From assembly GCA_945278685.1 (NCBI GenBank), contig CALYPW010000003.1:1-42080 (forward strand): a stretch of DNA of 42,080 nt, given 5' to 3'. The DNA comes from an uncultured Dolosicoccus sp. Its GTDB lineage: Bacteria > Bacillota > Bacilli > Lactobacillales > Aerococcaceae. This document shows, piece by piece, positions 8,044 through 16,380 of the stretch (its first letter is position 1; each line of letters starts with the position of its first letter). Under the pieces are notes generated by a model. That model was given only the letters and a program-made list of their open reading frames with translations. It had not been told where the DNA came from and did no database searches. Position numbers and translations under genes: made by a program.

Positions 8044-8092
8044 TGTTACTATCGTTAGGTTCGATTTGTTCATCGTTGGAAGGAGTATTCTT

Positions 8093-8848
8093 ATGAAAGT
8101 AGATTTAAACAGCGATTTAGGTGAATCCTTTGGCGCTTATACCATCGGTCGAGATGCCAACATTTTAGAATTGGTCACTTCCTGCAACATCGCTTGCGGA
8201 TTCCATGCAGGAGATCCCGCCGTCATGAACACCACCGTTCAGCAAGCCGTGGAGAATGGCGTTGCCATCGGTGCGCATCCCGGCCTCAATGATTTAGAAG
8301 GGTTCGGACGCAGAGCCATGCAGATTACGCCCAAAGAAGCCTATGAAATGGTGGTCTATCAAGTAGGTGCTCTGGATGCTTTCGTGAAAGTTCACGGCGG
8401 CAAATTGCAACACGTGAAACCCCACGGCGCATTGTATAACATGTCTTACGACGATTACGACTTGGCAAAAGCCATTGCCCAAGCCATCTATGACATCAAC
8501 CCCGAACTTATTTTCATGGGTTTGGCGGGTAGCGAACATATTCGTGCCGGCAAAGACATCGGTCTTCCTGTTGCCAGCGAAGTCTTCGCAGATCGTGCCT
8601 ATGATGCCCGCGGGCGTTTAGTTAGTCGATCCAAACCCCATGCAGTCATCCAAGAACCGCAGACAGCCGTCAAGCAGGTTCTGCAAATGGTTCAAGACGG
8701 CACCGTCACGGCGGAAGATGGCAGTGTCATTGCGATACAAGCTGACAGCATTTGTGTCCACGGCGATACAGATCAAGCCCTAAATTTAGTGCGAGAAATA
8801 AGCCGTGCATTAACCGCCGCGGGCATTCAACAAGAAGCTTTGATTTAG
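8093..8848 (+). CDS. pxpA: 5-oxoprolinase subunit A (LamB/YcsF family)
   Basis: One of three subunits of the ATP-dependent prokaryotic 5-oxoprolinase that opens 5-oxo-L-proline to glutamate. The start MKVDLNSDLGESFGAY and the nearby ACGFHAGDP motif are diagnostic of LamB/YcsF proteins; conserved segments HPGLNDLEGFGRR and KPHGALYN follow. The listed ORF runs from 7847, but the ATG at 8093 has GGAAGGAG at the right distance, aligns with the family start and gives 251 residues, the usual length. It is first in the operon with the NRAMP-like gene, pxpB and pxpC, the same order as B. subtilis ycsF-ycsG-kipI-kipA. The operon probably detoxifies 5-oxoproline formed from glutamine or glutathione. 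Confidence 0.93.
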   Translation: MKVDLNSDLGESFGAYTIGRDANILELVTSCNIACGFHAGDPAVMNTTVQQAVENGVAIGAHPGLNDLEGFGRRAMQITPKEAYEMVVYQVGALDAFVKVHGGKLQHVKPHGALYNMSYDDYDLAKAIAQAIYDINPELIFMGLAGSEHIRAGKDIGLPVASEVFADRAYDARGRLVSRSKPHAVIQEPQTAVKQVLQMVQDGTVTAEDGSVIAIQADSICVHGDTDQALNLVREISRALTAAGIQQEALI

Positions 8849-8862
8849 AAAGGTGAAACATC

Positions 8863-10047
8863 ATGTCAAAAAATAAAAATAATCGTCTGGGAGTTCTCTT
8901 AGGAGCCGCTTTCTTGATGGCAACCTCTTCCATTGGCCCAGGCTTTCTGACTCAAACAACCGTCTTTACCGAACAATTGCTAGAAAACTTTGGCTTCGTT
9001 ATTCTTGCTGCCACCATCATCGATATCGGTGCGCAATTGAATATTTGGCGCATCATCGGTGTCACGGGCTTAAGAGGCCAAGAAATCGCCAACAAAGTTC
9101 TACCTGGACTGGGCGTCTTCATCTCTATTCTGATTGTCATTGGTGGCTTGGCCTTCAACATCGGAAACATTGCCGGAGCCGGTCTTGGCCTGCAAGTGTT
9201 GCTAGGAATTTCTCCAGAAACTGGCGCCCTTATTTCAGCGGCCATTGCTATTTCTATCTTCCTATCCAAACAAGCAGGACAACTGATGGATAAATTTACC
9301 CAAATTATGGGTGCCCTCATGGTTCTCTTAACCATTTATGTTGCTTTCGCCTCCAATCCACCTTTTGCGGAAGCAGTTATTCGCACCGTTGCTCCTACTA
9401 AAATTGATGTCAATGCGATCTTAACCATTGTCGGAGGAACCGTTGGTGGTTACATTACTTTCTCTGGTGGGCACCGCCTTCTAGACGCCGGTATCCAAGG
9501 AGAAGAGAACGTCAAAGAAATTACTCAAAGTGCTGTCACTGGAATTGGAATTTCGACCATTATGCGCGTCGTTCTTTTCCTTGCTGCGCTTGGAGTCATC
9601 ACTGCGGGGCATACACTAAACCCTGATAACCCTGCGGCCTCTGTTTTCCAATTGGCAGCCGGTGACTTTGGTTATCGCATCTTCGGATTGGTGATGTGGT
9701 CCGCAGCTGTTTCATCGGTGATTGGTGCGGCCTATACATCCGTATCCTTCTTATCATCCTTTGGTGATTTCTTTGTCGAGCATCGCAACAAAATTATTAT
9801 GGCCTTTATTGTCATCTCTGCCACTGCCTTCTTTACCATCGGGCAACCGGCGCAAGTCTTGGTCATTGTTGGAACCTTGAACGGATTAATCTTACCAATC
9901 ATTCTAGGAGCCATGCTCTTATCCTTGCGCAAAAAAGAACTGTTTGGCGCCTATAAACATCCTCTTTGGTTAGCCATCTTCGGCTGGATCGTTTTTGCAC
10001 TGACAGCCTATATGAGTATTATTACAATTATTAACTTCTTCAACTAG
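8863..10047 (+). CDS. NRAMP-like membrane transporter of the 5-oxoprolinase operon (YcsG type)
   Basis: Integral membrane protein of 394 residues with about 11 hydrophobic helices, alignable with the NRAMP (SLC11) fold. The first helix carries SIGPGFLTQT where metal-transporting NRAMPs have DPGN. The helix 6 region reads GGYITFSGGHRLLDAG where they have a MPH motif. The metal-binding Asp, Asn and Met are therefore missing, so manganese or iron transport is unlikely. The position between pxpA and pxpB, as for B. subtilis YcsG, suggests uptake of 5-oxoproline or a related compound; this is inference. An AAAGGTG sequence precedes the ATG, 14 bases after pxpA. Automated annotation will probably call it a divalent metal transporter, which the residues do not support. 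Confidence 0.85.
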   Translation: MSKNKNNRLGVLLGAAFLMATSSIGPGFLTQTTVFTEQLLENFGFVILAATIIDIGAQLNIWRIIGVTGLRGQEIANKVLPGLGVFISILIVIGGLAFNIGNIAGAGLGLQVLLGISPETGALISAAIAISIFLSKQAGQLMDKFTQIMGALMVLLTIYVAFASNPPFAEAVIRTVAPTKIDVNAILTIVGGTVGGYITFSGGHRLLDAGIQGEENVKEITQSAVTGIGISTIMRVVLFLAALGVITAGHTLNPDNPAASVFQLAAGDFGYRIFGLVMWSAAVSSVIGAAYTSVSFLSSFGDFFVEHRNKIIMAFIVISATAFFTIGQPAQVLVIVGTLNGLILPIILGAMLLSLRKKELFGAYKHPLWLAIFGWIVFALTAYMSIITIINFFN

Positions 10048-10058
10048 GAGGGTATCCC

Positions 10059-10793
10059 ATGTCTGAACAATTGCATCGAATCAATCCTTTGGGCGAGAAT
10101 TGCCTCCTGGTATCTTTTGGCGATGCCATTGATCCCGACATCCATGCCCGCGTCAAACGCTTGGCGGATTACTTGGATCAGCATCCTTTTCATGGTTTTG
10201 TGGAATATGTGATTTCATACCGAAGCTTGGCAGTTTTCTACGAACTTTCGGAAGTCGCTCAACACTATTCTCCTGACGGCGATCAGACGATTTTTGAAAC
10301 GGTGAGCCATATCCTGGACACCTATGTCCAATTGGCGCAATCTGTCACCTCCACCCCGTCACGTTTGGTAGAAATTCCCGTGTGTTATGACGAGGAATTT
10401 GGGCCAGATCTGCAATACGTCGCGGACTACCACGGGCTAACCACCGATGAAGTGATCAAGCGTCACACAGCGGGAGAATACTTGGTCTACATGATTGGTT
10501 TCAGTCCGGGGTTTCCTTTCCTAGGAGGCTTGGACCCATCCATAGCCACTCCTCGAAAAGATACACCTCGCTTGGCTATTCCAGCTCGAAGCGTCGGTAT
10601 TGCCGGACAACAAACCGGCGCCTACCCCATCAGCACACCCGGTGGGTGGCAATTAATTGGTCGAAGTGCCGTGGACTTGTTTGATCCTAACCGCGAACAG
10701 CCCAACTTGCTCCAAGCCGGAGACCGTGTGAAATTCAAGCAAGTTTCTCTGGAAGATTATAAGCGTTATCGAAAAGGAGGACGTCCAGAATGA
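10059..10793 (+). CDS. pxpB: 5-oxoprolinase subunit B (KipI family)
   Basis: Subunit of the ATP-dependent 5-oxoprolinase, working with PxpC in the same complex. The family hallmark GFSPGFPFLGGLDP is near residues 147-160, followed by IPARSVGIAGQQTG and a GGWQLIGRS segment. The length of 244 residues is normal. The ATG is preceded by AGGAGGG and lies 11 bases after the transporter gene; the stop overlaps the pxpC start as ATGA, so the two subunits are translationally coupled. In B. subtilis the homologue KipI also inhibits the sporulation kinase KinA; nothing here suggests a sporulating organism, so the metabolic role is favoured. Confidence 0.93.
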   Translation: MSEQLHRINPLGENCLLVSFGDAIDPDIHARVKRLADYLDQHPFHGFVEYVISYRSLAVFYELSEVAQHYSPDGDQTIFETVSHILDTYVQLAQSVTSTPSRLVEIPVCYDEEFGPDLQYVADYHGLTTDEVIKRHTAGEYLVYMIGFSPGFPFLGGLDPSIATPRKDTPRLAIPARSVGIAGQQTGAYPISTPGGWQLIGRSAVDLFDPNREQPNLLQAGDRVKFKQVSLEDYKRYRKGGRPE

Positions 10794-11803
10794 GTCTCAG
10801 CATTATGCAACCAGGATTACTGACTACCATCCAAGACTGTGGCCGGATCGGCTACCGAAACGATGGCGTCCTCACCTCAGGTGCCATGGATCCATATTCC
10901 TTGCGTCTGGCCAATCTCTTGGTCTATAACGACGATAACGAGGGGGCCCTCGAAATCACCTTAGTGGGACCAACCATGGTCTTTACAGAGGACAACCTCA
11001 TTGCCATTACAGGCGCTGATTTCCATCCCACCATTGATGGAAAGGCCGTTCCAATGAGGCGACCGGTGGCCGTTCGTGCAGGAGCTATTCTTCAATTCAA
11101 TCAGCCCACAGTGGGTTGTCGGGCCTATTTGGCCGTCGCTGGAGGATTCGACGTCCCAATAGTTATGAATAGCAAGAGTACCTATTTGCGTTCTAAAATT
11201 GGAGGCTTTGAAGGCCGCGCACTTCAAACCAATGACCTCCTTCATCTGGGAGAGCCTACTCCCACTGCCATAAAGTCTCAAGAAATTCTCTTGTCCCATA
11301 CTCAGGATCACTTCGCTGCTCCTGATTGGTTCGTCTCACAATCCCACCTCTTACCCGAAAATCTTTACGCACCCATTCGAGTCTTGCCGGGCTTGCAGTA
11401 TGACTTGTTCGGCAAGGAAGCTATTATCGACTTCCTGACCAATTATTACGAAATCACCTTGAATTCAGACCGCATGGGCTACCGCCTTGACTCAGAGACT
11501 CCCTTAGAGATGGAAACTCCTCAAGAGATGATCTCTGAGGTCGTTAACCGCGGAAGTGTGCAAGTGCCACCCGAAGGTCAACCCATCGTGTTGATGGCCG
11601 ACCACCAAACAGTCGCGGGATACCCGTTGATTGCTCAGACAATCATCGTTGATACGGCGCGCTTGGCTCAATTCAAGCCTGGAGATCGTTTCCAATTCAA
11701 ACGAACGACCCAGGAAGAAGCAGAGAAAGATTATTTACACATCGAACAAGAACTTCAAGACATTGAACGAGCACTCAGTTATCGAGCTTTACAATTGAAA
11801 TAA
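10790..11803 (+). CDS. pxpC: 5-oxoprolinase subunit C (KipA family, biotin-dependent carboxylase-like domain)
   Basis: Third subunit of the 5-oxoprolinase. It starts MSLSIMQPGLLTTIQDCGR, as KipA/AHS2 proteins do, and has GAMDPYSLRLAN, YLAVAGGFD and the C-terminal SDRMGYRL segment. At 337 residues it is complete. A strong AAAAGGAGG lies upstream inside the end of pxpB, and the start overlaps the pxpB stop by four bases. The operon ends eight bases later in a strong terminator. Despite the family's domain name, no biotin carrier or biotin carboxylase gene is in this operon, which fits 5-oxoprolinase rather than an urea amidolyase-like enzyme. Confidence 0.93.
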   Translation: MSLSIMQPGLLTTIQDCGRIGYRNDGVLTSGAMDPYSLRLANLLVYNDDNEGALEITLVGPTMVFTEDNLIAITGADFHPTIDGKAVPMRRPVAVRAGAILQFNQPTVGCRAYLAVAGGFDVPIVMNSKSTYLRSKIGGFEGRALQTNDLLHLGEPTPTAIKSQEILLSHTQDHFAAPDWFVSQSHLLPENLYAPIRVLPGLQYDLFGKEAIIDFLTNYYEITLNSDRMGYRLDSETPLEMETPQEMISEVVNRGSVQVPPEGQPIVLMADHQTVAGYPLIAQTIIVDTARLAQFKPGDRFQFKRTTQEEAEKDYLHIEQELQDIERALSYRALQLK

Positions 11804-11810
11804 AGCCAAT

Positions 11811-11846
11811 GACCATTCCTTGAAAAAACTAAGGATGGTCTTTTTA
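11811..11846 (+). terminator. rho-independent terminator of the pxp operon
   Basis: GACCAT-CCTT (11811-11821) pairs with AAGG-ATGGTC (11831-11840), 10 bp with one bulged T, followed by TTTTTA. Confidence 0.88.
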
Positions 11847-11854
11847 TGTTGACA

Positions 11855-11887
11855 AAAATAACCAGCGACATCTCATGATACCACTGG
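11855..11887 (-). terminator. rho-independent terminator after the citrate transporter fragment
   Basis: An 11-bp stem including G-U pairs, 11862-11872 with 11877-11887, has a four-base loop and is followed on the minus strand by TTATTTTTG. It is the surviving terminator of the truncated gene and faces the pxp terminator. Confidence 0.65.
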
Positions 11888-11902
11888 CTCTGTTTTATTT
11901 CC

Positions 11903-12196
11903 TTAATTCAATGTGACAACACCGAGCACGATGGCCGAAACAATCATTAATAAGGAGACGACGTGAAGATACTTGAAACTGAACTTGCTATGCCGGCCAA
12001 GATCCATGTTATCCAAGAGACCCAGTGCCAAGAAAGTGGCTGGCACGAGCGGGCTTAACATCAGAGAAATGTTCTTACCAATCAACATTGTCATGCCCGC
12101 ATTAATACCGTCAATTCCAAAGGCCTGGCAAACTTCCACAATCGGCGGTAAGCATCCGAAGAAGTAAGCATCCGTTCCGATGATCATTCCCATCAT
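11903..12196 (-). pseudogene. 3' fragment of a CitMHS-family citrate transporter
   Basis: Only the last 97 codons or so of a membrane transporter remain. GTDAYFFGCLPPI, GKNISLMLSPLVPATF and LALGLL correspond to the C-terminal part of CitMHS citrate-metal/proton symporters, where a DSYYFGVLP-like motif and a conserved SPL segment occur. Full-length members have over 400 residues. In-frame reading upstream meets a stop within 16 bases, and the next gene's terminator follows at once, so about three quarters of the gene has been deleted. Its own terminator survives at 11855-11887. The short ORF is unlikely to make a functional product. No citrate fermentation genes are nearby. Confidence 0.7.
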
Positions 12197-12217
12197 TCGG
12201 ACTGAATCTTACACAGA

Positions 12218-12255
12218 CAAAAACTCCGATTAAAGCCTCTTGCTTTAATCGGAGT
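12218..12255 (-). terminator. rho-independent terminator of the hydrolase operon
   Basis: A perfect 14-bp stem, ACTCCGATTAAAGC (12223-12236) with its complement (12242-12255), has a five-base loop and is followed on the minus strand by TTTTG. It starts nine bases past the stop of the last hydrolase gene. Confidence 0.92.
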
Positions 12256-12263
12256 GGATCATC

Positions 12264-13025
12264 TTATGCATGACGATTTTGGTAGACTTTTAAAAGGAAA
12301 TCGGCCATTTCTACGAAAATTTTGTAAGGAACCACATGGCCATCGTGTTCCGTCATGCGAAACTCAATGTTATCTCCTTCTGGCAGAGATTGTAAAGCTT
12401 TGATGGCTTGGAAAGCAAAGTTAAAAGGAACCCAGTCGTCATCTTTGGAATGCCAAAAGTACATGGGCCGATGATTGATGGTTGCCCCATTCAAGGATAA
12501 ATCATAATCACTGAAACTCTTCACCGTTAAAGAATCTGCCGGAAGGTCTGATAAAAGACGCTCTTGCTGGCTGAGGATGGCACTGAAATAAAATTTCAAA
12601 AATTCTTCGCTGGCCGGCGTGCTCATTAAACTAGCTGCCACATCAATGGTTGACTCTTGAGTCATCAAAAGATTGGTAATAGAACCCCCCATGGATAAAC
12701 CGGCGACGGCCACAAAGTCATCGGTCGTCTGCGCTTGGTAGGTGGCAACAATGTTGGGGAAATTATTGACCGAATCTTCAATGACTGGCACCAAGTCCAT
12801 CACAGCATCCAATTCTTTGGGTTGATAATCTCCGTGGTACAGGGCGTCGGGCAGAACTGCGCGAAAACCACGCCGTGCCAATTCAATGCCAGCTTGTGCT
12901 ACAACGACCTTGTTGTTGCTCCAACCGTGATAGAAGACAGCCAGAGGCGCTTCTTCACCTGCTAATTCCTGGCGTTGGATTTCCAAGACAGGTTGACCTT
13001 GGATGGATCGCTGGGTGATGATCAT
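12264..13025 (-). CDS. YitV-like alpha/beta hydrolase, third of three tandem paralogues
   Basis: Predicted cytoplasmic serine hydrolase. The nucleophile elbow GLSMGG places Ser111. An acid in WHSKDDDWVPF (about 183-193) and a histidine in EHDGHVVPYK near the C terminus complete a likely Ser-Asp-His triad. The start MIITQRSIQGQPVLEI aligns with the other two copies. Members resemble B. subtilis YitV, annotated only as a putative esterase. The ATG overlaps the stop of the preceding paralogue as ATGA. It is the most diverged copy: WSNNKVVV replaces GGTNDKEVV, and AGLSMGGSITN replaces the Leu-containing elbow. There is no signal peptide. The substrate is unknown. Confidence 0.85.
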   Translation of the reverse strand: MIITQRSIQGQPVLEIQRQELAGEEAPLAVFYHGWSNNKVVVAQAGIELARRGFRAVLPDALYHGDYQPKELDAVMDLVPVIEDSVNNFPNIVATYQAQTTDDFVAVAGLSMGGSITNLLMTQESTIDVAASLMSTPASEEFLKFYFSAILSQQERLLSDLPADSLTVKSFSDYDLSLNGATINHRPMYFWHSKDDDWVPFNFAFQAIKALQSLPEGDNIEFRMTEHDGHVVPYKIFVEMADFLLKVYQNRHA

Positions 13026-13795
13026 GATTCCTGCCTCTTTTCTAGATGTTTCAAGTAAGCCTCTTCCATAAAACTGGCTTGACGTTCAAACACATGACAA
13101 GGAACCACATGCTCGTCACCATCCGTAATCTTGAATTCGACCTGGTCCAAGGTCGGAAGGGCTCGGTTATCTGTGAGTGGATAATAGGTAAATCGGAAAG
13201 GTACCCAATGATCATCCTTGGAATGCCAGAAATACATCGGCCGACCATTAAGAGCCTCTAAATTCTCACCCAAATTATAATCAATCAGTACCTGACTGTG
13301 GGGATAATCCTCCAATGGCAAAACGGACTCCTCGCGTTGTCCATGCCTTTTACTCAGACTCGTTCGGATAGCCCCGGCAGTATCTACCCCGGCCATCAAG
13401 CTGACCGCCGCAGAAATTTCTGGGTATTTGACCATTTGCATATTGGTCATGTAACCGCCCAAAGACAGACCACCCACGCCAATAAAATCATCTTTAATGG
13501 ATTCACGGTAATAATCTAGAATGCGAGGCAAACGGTAAACACCATCTTCCCACACTTCAAAATAATCCGAGATTTGACGAATGGGTGCGTAATTGTTTTC
13601 CCCATGCTTCAAAGCGTCCGGCAGGACCACACGGAAGCCCCGCTTGGCCAACTCTACCCCGTATCCCGCCACGACTTCTTTGTCATTCGTTCCTCCATGT
13701 TGGAAAACTACCAAGGGAAGTGGCTGGTCCCATTGAGATTTCTGAGCGACCTCCAAAGCCGGAATCCCATCAATGTCTACACGTTGAATTCTCAT
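13022..13795 (-). CDS. YitV-like alpha/beta hydrolase, second of three tandem paralogues
   Basis: A 257-residue serine hydrolase without a signal peptide. The oxyanion-region FQHGGTNDKE is near 31-40, the nucleophile elbow GLSLGGYMTN places Ser111, the acid motif WHSKDDHWVPF is identical to that of the upstream copy, and the histidine lies in TDGDEHVVP. The ATG shares one base with the upstream stop (TAATG) and is preceded by AAAGGAG. It overlaps the downstream copy by four bases. The three genes clearly arose by tandem duplication and are translated as one coupled set. Compared with the others it has a longer region around KRHGQREESVLPLEDY near the lid, perhaps altering substrate choice. The substrate is unknown. 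Confidence 0.85.
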   Translation of the reverse strand: MRIQRVDIDGIPALEVAQKSQWDQPLPLVVFQHGGTNDKEVVAGYGVELAKRGFRVVLPDALKHGENNYAPIRQISDYFEVWEDGVYRLPRILDYYRESIKDDFIGVGGLSLGGYMTNMQMVKYPEISAAVSLMAGVDTAGAIRTSLSKRHGQREESVLPLEDYPHSQVLIDYNLGENLEALNGRPMYFWHSKDDHWVPFRFTYYPLTDNRALPTLDQVEFKITDGDEHVVPCHVFERQASFMEEAYLKHLEKRQES

Positions 13796-14565
13796 TATTG
13801 GCTCCTTTCTTGGCAGTAGGTGTCATAGCTATTTTTTAGAAAGTCGGCCATTTCAGACACAACCGTCTTCGGTACTACGTGCTCATCCCCATCTGTGATG
13901 GTGAATATAACACGTTTTCCTTCTGGCAAATTTTTGAGTTTCTTCACAGGATAATAGGCGTATCTAAAAGGCACCCAATGATCATCTTTGGAATGCCAGA
14001 AATACATGGGACGGCCGTTGACCAACTCCAAATGCCTGGAGAGGTCATGCGCCTGAATGAAATTACCGGACGGATGTTCACTCAAAGGTGAGCTATCCTC
14101 TTCCCTTTGGGCCTGAACAGTATCATAAAAATACTGCCAAAAATCCGTCAAAGCAACTCCACACATAAGAGATGCACCAGCCTTGAGATCCGGATCTGCC
14201 ACCATCAACATGTTGGTAATCTTACCTCCTAAAGACAGGCCTGCTGAGGCCACGTAATCATCCGCAATCACTTCTTGGAAGTAGTCGATCAAATAAGGGT
14301 GGCGCCTCACAGCGTCTTCTAAGACCGGTAAATAGTCAACAGGAGACCTTAACTCTTTGAAGTCATTGTCACCATGGTGCAAGACGTCAGGAAGAATCAC
14401 TCGAAAGCCTCGCTTGGCCAATTCTACGCCATAACCAATCACTACTTCTTTCTTATTGGTGCCCCCGTGGTGAAAAAACACCAAAGGTAAAGGCTGACCC
14501 TCTTGATCTTCTGGAACAACTTCCAATAAAGGGGTGCCACGGACCGTGTGTGTATTAATTATCAT
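13795..14565 (-). CDS. YitV-like alpha/beta hydrolase, first of three tandem paralogues
   Basis: First gene of the hydrolase operon. Three ATG codons in a row (14571, 14568, 14565) follow TGAGGA; only the third has about seven bases of spacing, and it makes the N terminus MIINTHTVRGTPLLEV align with the other copies and puts the nucleophile at Ser111 in all three. Other landmarks are FHHGGTNKKEVV, GLSLGGKITN, WHSKDDHWVPF and TDGDEHVVP, giving a complete Ser-Asp-His triad. With this start the protein has 256 residues and no signal peptide. No clear promoter was found, but the opuC-type terminator upstream implies that transcription starts between 14572 and 14660. Function beyond hydrolase or esterase is not known. 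Confidence 0.85.
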   Translation of the reverse strand: MIINTHTVRGTPLLEVVPEDQEGQPLPLVFFHHGGTNKKEVVIGYGVELAKRGFRVILPDVLHHGDNDFKELRSPVDYLPVLEDAVRRHPYLIDYFQEVIADDYVASAGLSLGGKITNMLMVADPDLKAGASLMCGVALTDFWQYFYDTVQAQREEDSSPLSEHPSGNFIQAHDLSRHLELVNGRPMYFWHSKDDHWVPFRYAYYPVKKLKNLPEGKRVIFTITDGDEHVVPKTVVSEMADFLKNSYDTYCQERSQ

Positions 14566-14656
14566 CATCATTCCTCAAATCTTTTTATTAAATCTTCTTC
14601 CTTCTACAAAAAAACAGTAACAACTTCAGCCACTCCCTAGAAGTTATCTACTATAA

Positions 14657-14688
14657 GAAAAAAGCAGAACCCCTTCATAGGTTCTGCT
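14657..14688 (-). terminator. rho-independent terminator of the osmoprotectant transporter operon
   Basis: AGCAGAACC (14663-14671) pairs with GGTTCTGCT (14680-14688) around an eight-base loop, followed on the minus strand by TTTTTTC. It lies eight bases past the binding-protein gene. Confidence 0.9.
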
Positions 14689-14695
14689 AAAATGA

Positions 14696-15619
14696 CTAAT
14701 CCCTGAAATAATTATGTTCTTTGAGAAATTCACGGGCAAGCTCAACGGGTTCACGAAGGTTATGACTTCCTTCATAGTTGAACTCCTGCATTTTCTCGGT
14801 AGAAATCTTGCCTTCCAGGCGACTAATCACTTCATCGACTCCTGGGAAGTCATCCAAGGTATCTTGTTTGGCAGTAGCAACCGCATCATAAGCGGGGAAT
14901 ATACCTCGGTCATCTTCCAAGACCGTCAACCCGTAGCTCGGGATTCGACCGTCGGTTGTATAACCTACAATGGCATTGACAGATCCAGAAATCAGCGCAT
15001 CATACACCAAATCAATGTTCATCGGGACTAAGTCACCGATTTCAAACCCGTAAATTTCCTTAAAGGCTGGGTACCCATCCCCCGTTCGGGTCGGCCACTG
15101 TGGGTCCGTTCCGACTTTCAAGTCGCCGGCAATAACTTCTAAATCACTGACAGTTTGAAGGTTATTCTCGCTGGCAAATTCCTCGGTGACAACAAAAGCG
15201 TAGGTGTTCTCAAAGCCATAGGTTGGGTAATACTTCCAGTTATACATTTTGCGGTACTCGTCACGAACAGTTTCGTAGACTTTTGTTGGGTCATTTTCTG
15301 CTTCATATCCCAAGATGATTACGTAGTCATTCCCAGTATAGTTGATGGCAGAAATGTCTGCATCCCCACGGCGCAAGGCCTGATGCATCATGTAACTGGC
15401 GCTTAAGTTTCTAATTCGCTCTACTTCATAATCCGTTTCTTCTTCGATTAATTGGGCCACAATTTCCAGCATGGTGTTCCCTTCCGTAGAAGAAAAACCA
15501 GCAATCTTAATGGAGCCCTCTGACGAGCCTGGCAGACCTGGTAGGTGGCAAGCCGTCATGAAGAAGACGAGCATTAGTAAAGCAAGTCGTTGTATCAGTG
15601 TCTTTATCTTAATTCTCAT
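14696..15619 (-). CDS. opuCC: osmoprotectant (glycine betaine/choline/carnitine) ABC transporter substrate-binding lipoprotein
   Basis: Extracellular lipoprotein that captures compatible solutes and passes them to the two permeases. The N terminus has a hydrophobic stretch ending in the lipobox MTAC, so Cys24 would be lipidated. The mature part begins with SIKIAGFSSTEG, matching the OpuAC/ProX-like fold of the quaternary-amine binding family, and contains several conserved tyrosines and tryptophans likely to form the aromatic cage. At 307 residues it is complete. AAAGGATAGG precedes the ATG, 78 bases after the last permease gene. It is last in the operon, unlike B. subtilis opuC where the binding protein lies between the permeases. 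The exact substrate cannot be read from sequence. Confidence 0.9.
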   Translation of the reverse strand: MRIKIKTLIQRLALLMLVFFMTACHLPGLPGSSEGSIKIAGFSSTEGNTMLEIVAQLIEEETDYEVERIRNLSASYMMHQALRRGDADISAINYTGNDYVIILGYEAENDPTKVYETVRDEYRKMYNWKYYPTYGFENTYAFVVTEEFASENNLQTVSDLEVIAGDLKVGTDPQWPTRTGDGYPAFKEIYGFEIGDLVPMNIDLVYDALISGSVNAIVGYTTDGRIPSYGLTVLEDDRGIFPAYDAVATAKQDTLDDFPGVDEVISRLEGKISTEKMQEFNYEGSHNLREPVELAREFLKEHNYFRD

Positions 15620-15697
15620 CTCTACCTATCCTTTCGTCGAACGAATGACAACTCATTGCGTTCATAAATTGAGTGTAGCAACGATTCTCCCTGCTTC

Positions 15698-16348
15698 TTA
15701 AGAAGAAACAGTGAACCGTTTCTCAACCCATCCAAGGACGACGTCGACAATAATGGCCATTAGGGCTGTTGGAAGAGCACCTGCAAGAATAATTCCTGCT
15801 CCATTCGTCGCACTGGTTCCTTGTACGATAATATCTCCCAATCCTCCAGCAGAAATAAAGGTTCCGATGGCTCCGATACTCACCGCTACAACCAGCGCGT
15901 TTCGAATACCACCCATAATGACTGATAAAGCTAAGGGAAATTCAACCATACGTAAGCGTTGAAAATTTGTCATTCCCATTCCAGTAGCCGCTTCCAAAAC
16001 GTCCGGATCCAAAGTTGCCATACCAGTGTAGGTGTTTCGAATTATTGGCAACAAGGAATATAGGAAAATGACGACAATTAATGTGTTAACTCCCAACCCT
16101 AGATAAATCATGATGATTGCCATTAAGGCCAGAGCAGGAACTGTTTGTAATATGTTGGCAAGCGCGAATACCCAGGGGGCTAATTTTCGACACTTCTCTA
16201 ACAAGATTCCTAGAGGAACCCCGACGATTGATGCGAATAAGACACCATAGGCAGACACTAAAAAGTGACGCCAAAATTGTGCCAGGATATAGCCAAAGTT
16301 ATTCGACGTATAATACCAAAACTGTTGAAAAACATTTAAATCTTCCAT
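15698..16348 (-). CDS. opuCD: osmoprotectant ABC transporter permease
   Basis: Second of two similar membrane subunits. It has 216 residues with about five to six hydrophobic helices and an EAA-type ATPase-coupling loop (GMGMTNFQRLRMVEFPLAL). GGAGGTGG precedes the ATG at a good distance, 32 bases after the first permease gene. Helical and loop order matches OpuCB/OpuCD-type permeases. The opuCD name is given by position; the two permeases are hard to assign one-to-one. It acts as a heterodimer with the neighbouring permease, powered by OpuCA. Confidence 0.88.
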   Translation of the reverse strand: MEDLNVFQQFWYYTSNNFGYILAQFWRHFLVSAYGVLFASIVGVPLGILLEKCRKLAPWVFALANILQTVPALALMAIIMIYLGLGVNTLIVVIFLYSLLPIIRNTYTGMATLDPDVLEAATGMGMTNFQRLRMVEFPLALSVIMGGIRNALVVAVSIGAIGTFISAGGLGDIIVQGTSATNGAGIILAGALPTALMAIIVDVVLGWVEKRFTVSS

Positions 16349-16380
16349 TCATTCCACCTCCAAGGGATTGAATTAGATGC

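Noticed and set aside
7847-8092. N-terminal extension of the pxpA ORF starting at 7847
   Set aside because: It lies upstream of and across the extended -10 promoter, has no ribosome binding site or homology, and the ATG at 8093 gives the family-standard start.
8863-10047. Reading the NRAMP-like gene as a manganese/iron transporter
   Set aside because: The DPGN and MPH metal-site motifs are absent, and the operon context points to 5-oxoproline metabolism.
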